NCBI GenBank assembly: GCA_045807785.1
Contig: JBJMGS010000096.1
Location: 1 to 9,580 of the forward strand
Source: JAIVGV01 sp045807785
GTDB taxonomy: Bacteria > Acidobacteriota > Blastocatellia > Pyrinomonadales > Pyrinomonadaceae
DNA length: 9,580 nucleotides
Reading direction: 5' to 3'
Under the pieces are notes generated by a model, which saw only the letters and a list, made by a program, of their open reading frames with translations, did no database searches and was not told where the DNA came from. Positions 5,576-9,580 of this stretch are shown here, in pieces. A program made the translations under genes and the position numbers. Numbering within the stretch: position 1 is the first letter of the stretch; every line of letters begins with the position of its first letter.

Positions 5576-6355
5576 ATGACAGAGACGATGCCCGCCGTCT
5601 TCTTCGGGCACGGCAACCCTCTGAACGCGCTGGCGCGCAACGCTTGGACTGAAGCGTGGGCGGCTCTGGGGCGAGACCTGCCGCGCCCGCGTGCTGTGCT
5701 CTCTGTCTCGGCGCACTGGTATCTGCCCGCGACTCTGATCACGGCGCAAACCAGCCCACGCACGATTCACGACTTCGGCGGCTTCCCGCGCGAGCTGTTC
5801 GAGGTCAGTTACCCCGCGCCCGGCTCGCCCGACCTCGCGCGCCGCGTGCAGGAGTTGCTCGCGCCCGCCTCCGTCGGACTCGACACGCGCTGGGGACTCG
5901 ACCACGGCACGTGGTCTGTCCTCTGCCACGTCTATCCAGACGCGGACGTGCCCGTCGTGCAATTGAGCATAGACGAAACTCAAGCCCCGCAGTTTCACTA
6001 CGAACTCGCACAGCGGCTCGCCCCCTTGCGCGACGAAGGCGTGCTCATCGTCGGCAGCGGCAACCTCGTCCACAACCTGCACACCTACGCCTGGGGGCGT
6101 CACCCGGTCGAGCCTCTTGACTGGGCGGTGCGCTTTGAGACGCGCGCGCGCGAACTGATCGAAGCGAACGATCACGCGCCGCTCATCGCTTACGAATCTC
6201 TGGGGCGCGATGCCACTCTGTCGGCACCGACGCCCGATCACTATCTGCCGCTGCTCTACGTCCTTGCCCAACAGCGCGAGGGCGAGCCTGTGACTTTCCC
6301 GGTCGAGGGCTTCGATGGCGGCTCGATCTCGATGCTTACGGTTCGCGTCGGGTGA
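5576..6355 (+). CDS. LigB/YgiD-type extradiol ring-cleavage dioxygenase (DODA-like)
   Basis: The 259-residue protein has the full length of the YgiD/DODA family, cytoplasmic class III extradiol dioxygenases that open catechol rings; the E. coli member acts on L-DOPA and carries zinc. The four expected metal ligands are present with family spacing: H12 in FFGHGNP, H47 in SVSAHWY, H166 in GSGNLVHNL and H222 in PTPDHYLPL. H110 in LDHGTW is the likely acid-base residue, and TIHDFGGFP at 63-71 is another conserved family block. GGGAG lies 8 nt before the ATG at 5576; the open frame upstream overlaps the radical SAM gene and is not used. It is the first gene of a closely spaced rightward group, with 53 bases to the reductase. 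The natural substrate is uncertain: many bacterial members act on catechols other than DOPA. Confidence 0.92.
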   Translation: MTETMPAVFFGHGNPLNALARNAWTEAWAALGRDLPRPRAVLSVSAHWYLPATLITAQTSPRTIHDFGGFPRELFEVSYPAPGSPDLARRVQELLAPASVGLDTRWGLDHGTWSVLCHVYPDADVPVVQLSIDETQAPQFHYELAQRLAPLRDEGVLIVGSGNLVHNLHTYAWGRHPVEPLDWAVRFETRARELIEANDHAPLIAYESLGRDATLSAPTPDHYLPLLYVLAQQREGEPVTFPVEGFDGGSISMLTVRVG

Positions 6356-6408
6356 GCGCAAAAATTCTTTCGGTCAACGGCACTTATTCAAGAGTCAGGA
6401 GAAAACGG

Positions 6409-7395
6409 ATGAAAACACGGCAACTGGGCAAGAGCGGCTTGACGGTCTCGGCTGAAGGGTTGGGCTGCATGGGCATGTCGGAGTTCTACGGCGAGCGCGA
6501 CGACGCGGAGTCCGTCGCGACAATCCAGCGCGCGCTCGATCTCGGCATCAACTTTCTCGACACGGCGGACATGTACGGCCCCTTCAAGAACGAGGAACTG
6601 GTCGGTCGCGCGATCAAGGGGCGGCGCGCGGAGGTCGTGCTCGCCACCAAGTTCGGCAACGTGCGCGGCGAGGCGGGCGAGTTCTTAGGCGTGCGCGGCA
6701 CGCCCGACTACGTGCGCTCGGCGTGCGAGGCTTCGCTGCGCCGGCTGAACGTCGAAGTGATCGATCTCTATTACCAGCACCGGGTCGATCCGGACGTGCC
6801 GATTGAAGAGACCGTCGGCGCGATGTCGCGTCTCGTCGAGGAAGGGAAGGTGCGCCACCTCGGCCTCTCCGAGGCCGCGCCGGAAACTGTCCGCCGCGCG
6901 CACGCCACGCACCCGATAGCCGCGCTCCAGACCGAGTATTCGCTCTGGACGCGCGACGTGGAGGCGGAGATTCTGCCCACCTGCCGCGAACTAGGGCTAG
7001 GCTTCGTCGCCTATAGCCCTCTGGGGCGCGGCTTTTTGACGGGTCAGTTCAAGACGCCGGAAGACATCCCCGAAGGCGACTACCGCCGCAACGCGCCGCG
7101 CTTTCAGGGCGAGAACTTCGAGCACAACTTCCGTCTCGTCGAGCGCGTCGAGGAGATCGCGAAAGCGAAGCACGCGACGCCCGCGCAGATCGCCCTCGCA
7201 TGGGTGTTGGCGCAGGGCGCGGACGTGGTGCCGATCCCCGGCACGAAGCGGCGGAAGTATCTGGAAGAGAACGCGCGCGCCGCCGAGATCGAGTTGAGCG
7301 CGGACGATCTCCGGCGCATCAATGAGATCGCCCGACCGGGCGTCGCCGCCGGCGCGCGCTACCCGGAAGCTTCGATGAAGACGGTCAACCGTTAG
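6409..7395 (+). CDS. NADPH-dependent aldo/keto reductase
   Basis: This 328-residue TIM-barrel enzyme belongs to the aldo/keto reductase superfamily, nearest in style to the AKR13 group, and should reduce aldehydes or ketones with NADPH in the cytoplasm. The catalytic tetrad is visible: D51 in FLDTADMYG, Y56 in the same block, K81 in LATKFG and H124 in YYQHRVD. SPLGRGFLTG at 203-212 and VPIPGTKRRKYLEEN at 274-288 are typical cofactor-binding segments. The ATG at 6409 is chosen because AGGAG lies 7 nt upstream; a GTG at 6352 in the same frame overlaps the dioxygenase stop and has no support. The end of the gene is duplicated (7374-7419): the codons for MKTVNR and the TAG stop occur again just downstream. 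The substrate is unknown. Confidence 0.93.
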   Translation: MKTRQLGKSGLTVSAEGLGCMGMSEFYGERDDAESVATIQRALDLGINFLDTADMYGPFKNEELVGRAIKGRRAEVVLATKFGNVRGEAGEFLGVRGTPDYVRSACEASLRRLNVEVIDLYYQHRVDPDVPIEETVGAMSRLVEEGKVRHLGLSEAAPETVRRAHATHPIAALQTEYSLWTRDVEAEILPTCRELGLGFVAYSPLGRGFLTGQFKTPEDIPEGDYRRNAPRFQGENFEHNFRLVERVEEIAKAKHATPAQIALAWVLAQGADVVPIPGTKRRKYLEENARAAEIELSADDLRRINEIARPGVAAGARYPEASMKTVNR

Positions 7396-7419
7396 GGATG
7401 AAGACGGTCAACCGCTAGG
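7374..7419 (+). repeat. tandem 23-bp duplication of the reductase gene's 3' end
   Basis: Bases 7374-7396 and 7397-7419 are adjacent direct copies that differ only at 7392 versus 7415 (T versus C, the third position of the last Arg codon). Each copy contains ATG, the MKTVNR codons and TAG. The first copy holds the real stop. The second is out of frame with the gene because 23 is not a multiple of three. Replication slippage is the likely origin. Confidence 0.9.
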
Positions 7420-7439
7420 CGCGGGCGTGGGGAAGTGTC

Positions 7440-7475
7440 GCGCCGCCGCCGGACGCGTTCGGCGAGCGGCGGCGC
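7440..7475 (+). other. GC-rich inverted repeat before the glycosidase gene
   Basis: GCGCCGCCGC (7440-7449) and GCGGCGGCGC (7466-7475) form a perfect 10-bp stem around a 16-nt loop, 18 bases before the glycosidase ATG. It may lower read-through from the reductase or modulate translation. The low-complexity sequence makes a chance origin possible. Confidence 0.4.
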
Positions 7476-7493
7476 ATCGGACGGGAACAAGGC

Positions 7494-8837
7494 ATGGGAC
7501 ACGGGAGAGAGACGCCACCGGCGTTCATGTTCGCGACGGGCATCGAGAACAGCGCGCCGACGATCAAGCAGGGCACGGTGCGCGTGGACGAGATGGAGCG
7601 CTGCGGGCACTACGAGCGCTGGCGCGAAGACTTCGAGCTGGTGCGCGAGATGGGCATCACCTTCCTGCGCTACGGCGTGCCGCTGCACAAGGTCTTCACG
7701 AGCGCCGACCGGTTCGACTGGTCTTTCGCCGACGAGGCGTTCGGCGCCCTGCGCGGGATGGGCGCCGTCCCCATTGTCGATCTCTGTCACTTCGGCGTGC
7801 CCGACTGGATCGGCGACTTCCAGAACCCGGACTTCCCCGCGCTCTTCGCCCGTTACGCCCGCGCCTTCGCCGAACGCTTCCCGTGGGTGCAGCTCTACAC
7901 GCCGGTCAACGAGATGTACATCTGCGCGAAGTTCTCTGCGCGTTACGGCTGGTGGAACGAGCAGTTGACTGGTGAGCGCGCGTTCGTCAACGCCCTGAAG
8001 CACATCGTCAAGGCGAACGTCCTCGCCATGCGCACCATCCTCGAAGTCCGCCCCGACGCGATCTTCATCCAGAGCGAGTCTTCGGAATACTTCCACGCCG
8101 ACAGCCCCGACGCGATCAAGCCCGCCGAAGTGATGAACGCGGAGCGGTTCCTCTCGCTCGATCTCAACTACGGTCGCCGCGTCGAGTCAGAGATGTACGA
8201 GTATTTGATGGACAACGGCATGACGCGCGACGAGTACCACTTCTTCCTCGACAACACCCTGAAGCACCACTGCATCATGGGCAACGACTACTACGTGACG
8301 AACGAGCACCGCGTCGCGGCGGACGGCTCGACGCGCGCGGCGGGCGAGGTCTTCGGCTACGCGGAGATCACCTGGCAGTACTACGACCGCTACCGCCTGC
8401 CCGTGATGCACACGGAGACGAACCTCCAGCAGGGGGCGAATGGTGACGAAGCCGTGAAGTGGCTCTGGAAGGAGTGGGCGAACGTCCTGCGCGTGCGTAA
8501 CGACGGCATCCCCGTCGTCGGCTTTACGTGGTACTCGCTCACCGATCAGATCGACTGGGACACGGCGCTGTGCGAGGAGAACAACCGCGTCAACCCGCTC
8601 GGCCTCTACGATCTCGACCGAAAAATTCGCCCCGTCGGTCGCGCCTACAAGCAACTGATCGCCGACTGGCGCGACGTGCTGCCCACGATGAGCGTCTGCC
8701 TGAAGGTGCCGGTCGTGATGCCGGATGAAGATGACGGACAGACGGCGAAGCAGCGCAGCGCGACGCAGGCGCAAGGCGTTGACGACACGGCGCCGACCGC
8801 GCCCGCGAACGCGGAGACGGAAGGGAGCAGGCGATGA
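7494..8837 (+). CDS. divergent GH1-like glycoside hydrolase
   Basis: The 447-residue protein has the TIM-barrel pattern of glycoside hydrolase family 1 (clan A), retaining enzymes that mostly cleave beta-glycosides. E140 in LYTPVNEMY corresponds to the acid/base of TFNEP, and E308 in VMHTETN to the nucleophile of ITENG. DLCHFGVPDWI at 96-106 aligns with the usual HW motif but has HF. WYSLTDQIDW at 346-355 aligns with WSLxDNFEW but has DW in place of EW, altering the glycone pocket. There is no signal peptide, so it is probably cytoplasmic. The last 38 residues (410-447) are hydrophilic and rich in Ala, Asp and Thr, outside the barrel. ATG 7494 has only a weak GGGAA upstream; M12 would be the next choice. 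Its stop overlaps the dehydrogenase start by four bases, which suggests coupled translation. The fold call is firm; the substrate is not known. Confidence 0.85.
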   Translation: MGHGRETPPAFMFATGIENSAPTIKQGTVRVDEMERCGHYERWREDFELVREMGITFLRYGVPLHKVFTSADRFDWSFADEAFGALRGMGAVPIVDLCHFGVPDWIGDFQNPDFPALFARYARAFAERFPWVQLYTPVNEMYICAKFSARYGWWNEQLTGERAFVNALKHIVKANVLAMRTILEVRPDAIFIQSESSEYFHADSPDAIKPAEVMNAERFLSLDLNYGRRVESEMYEYLMDNGMTRDEYHFFLDNTLKHHCIMGNDYYVTNEHRVAADGSTRAAGEVFGYAEITWQYYDRYRLPVMHTETNLQQGANGDEAVKWLWKEWANVLRVRNDGIPVVGFTWYSLTDQIDWDTALCEENNRVNPLGLYDLDRKIRPVGRAYKQLIADWRDVLPTMSVCLKVPVVMPDEDDGQTAKQRSATQAQGVDDTAPTAPANAETEGSRR

Positions 8838-9571
8838 GGTTCACGGATCGCGTGGCGATTGTGACGGGCGCGGCGAGCGGTATCGGGCTCGCGACGGCGA
8901 AGCGACTTGGCTCGGAAGGCGCACGGGTCGTCATCGCGGACTTGAATGAAGACAAAGCGCGCGCGGCGGCGGAAGAGGTGCGCGCCGCCGGAGCGCCCGA
9001 CGCGTGGGCGGCGGCGTGCGACGTGTCGCAAGAGGATCAGGTTGAAGCCGCGTGCGCGGGCGCGGTCGCGCGCTGCGGTCGGCTCGACGTGGTCGTCAAC
9101 AATGCGGGGCTGATGGTCTTCAAGCCGATCACCGAGACGAGCGGCGAAGACTGGCGACGCATCCTGAGCGTCGATCTCATCGGCGCGTTCTACTTCACGA
9201 AGCAGGCGTTTCTCAAGATGAAGCCCGGTGGCGCAATCGTCAACGTCTCAAGCATCCACGCGGAGGAGACCGAGCCGCTGGTCGCGCCCTACGCAGCGGC
9301 GAAGGCGGCACTGCTGTCGCTCACGCGCTCCGCCGCGCTCGAAGGCAAGCCCCTCGGCATCCGCGTCAACGCGATCCTGCCCGGCGCGGTGGACACGCCG
9401 ATGCTGTGGGACAACCCGAACGTCAAGAGCGGCGCAGAGAAGATCGACCAGGCCGACGTCGGCAAGCCCGAAGACGTCGCCGCCGTCATCGCGTACCTCG
9501 CCTCGGACGACGCCGCCTTCGTGCAGGGCGCGGCGGACAGGGTTGACGGCGGTCGGCTGGATCGCCTCTAG
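8834..9571 (+). CDS. short-chain dehydrogenase/reductase (SDR), classical type
   Basis: The 245-residue Rossmann enzyme has all landmarks of a classical SDR. TGAASGIG at 11-18 is the cofactor loop. D36 at the end of the second strand favours NAD(H) over NADP(H). D63 in ACDVS contacts adenine. NNAG is at 89-92. S140, Y153 and K157 make the catalytic triad (VSSIHAE, YAAAK). PGAVDTP at 183-189 and VDGG at 237-240 are also family blocks. The fourth catalytic position, usually Asn in NLxG, is D114 (VDLIG). It should oxidise a secondary alcohol or reduce a ketone, possibly of a sugar or an aglycone. GGGAG lies 6 nt before the ATG, inside the preceding gene, and the ATGA overlap points to translational coupling with the glycosidase. 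The product is complete, with only nine bases left in the window after its TAG. Confidence 0.95.
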   Translation: MRFTDRVAIVTGAASGIGLATAKRLGSEGARVVIADLNEDKARAAAEEVRAAGAPDAWAAACDVSQEDQVEAACAGAVARCGRLDVVVNNAGLMVFKPITETSGEDWRRILSVDLIGAFYFTKQAFLKMKPGGAIVNVSSIHAEETEPLVAPYAAAKAALLSLTRSAALEGKPLGIRVNAILPGAVDTPMLWDNPNVKSGAEKIDQADVGKPEDVAAVIAYLASDDAAFVQGAADRVDGGRLDRL

Positions 9572-9580
9572 CCGCCGTCG

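Noticed and set aside
5459..6361. 300-residue antisense open frame opposite the dioxygenase
   Set aside because: The plus-strand frame carries all metal ligands of its family; the antisense translation has no recognisable domain.
6352..6408. GTG at 6352 as the start of the aldo/keto reductase
   Set aside because: It overlaps the dioxygenase stop, has no Shine-Dalgarno support, and adds 19 residues before the conserved beginning; ATG 6409 has AGGAG at 7 nt.
7392..8096. Antisense open frame opposite the start of the glycosidase
   Set aside because: No motif, no ribosome site, and the sense strand has clear GH1 catalytic motifs.

Overview
The window is GC-rich bacterial chromosome, densely coding on both strands, with Shine-Dalgarno-type start sites. 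A secreted lamin-tail-domain protein, a TipAS-type MerR regulator, tandem CATCCTT heptamers and long intergenic stem-loops together suggest a soil-type lineage such as Acidobacteriota (Blastocatellia-like). That placement is recalled style, not proof. I see no rRNA, tRNA, CRISPR array, transposase, phage gene or attachment site.

Layout. Bases 1-170 hold at most the last codons of an upstream gene and a perfect 18-bp stem-loop. Three genes then read leftward (minus strand). In order of transcription they are a MerR/TipAS regulator (3495-2734), a PfkB-family sugar kinase (2611-1658) and an exported lamin-tail-domain protein (1508-171). The regulator and kinase are separated by a heptamer array that forms a long imperfect hairpin and overlaps the regulator's stop codon. 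From 3811 everything reads rightward: a B12-binding radical SAM enzyme (3811-5364), an intergenic stem-loop, a LigB/YgiD-type extradiol dioxygenase (5576-6355), an aldo/keto reductase (6409-7395), a divergent GH1-like glycosidase (7494-8837) and a short-chain dehydrogenase (8834-9571).

How the genes may work together. The regulator has a textbook MerR-type promoter: a 19-bp spacer with a 7-3-7 perfect palindrome inside it. It probably controls itself, and its true start is then a TTG codon behind AGGAGG. The glycosidase and dehydrogenase overlap by four bases and are probably translationally coupled. The dioxygenase, reductase, glycosidase and dehydrogenase are close enough to be one transcription unit that could handle glycosides or aromatic aglycones, but no substrate can be read from sequence. 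The radical SAM enzyme appears to have its own promoter and no recognisable pathway partner.

Nothing here is clearly a new defence or mobile system. The best leads are the MerR promoter and start architecture, the inverted heptamer array, the duplicated end of the reductase gene, the altered active-site motifs of the glycosidase, and the orphan radical SAM enzyme.
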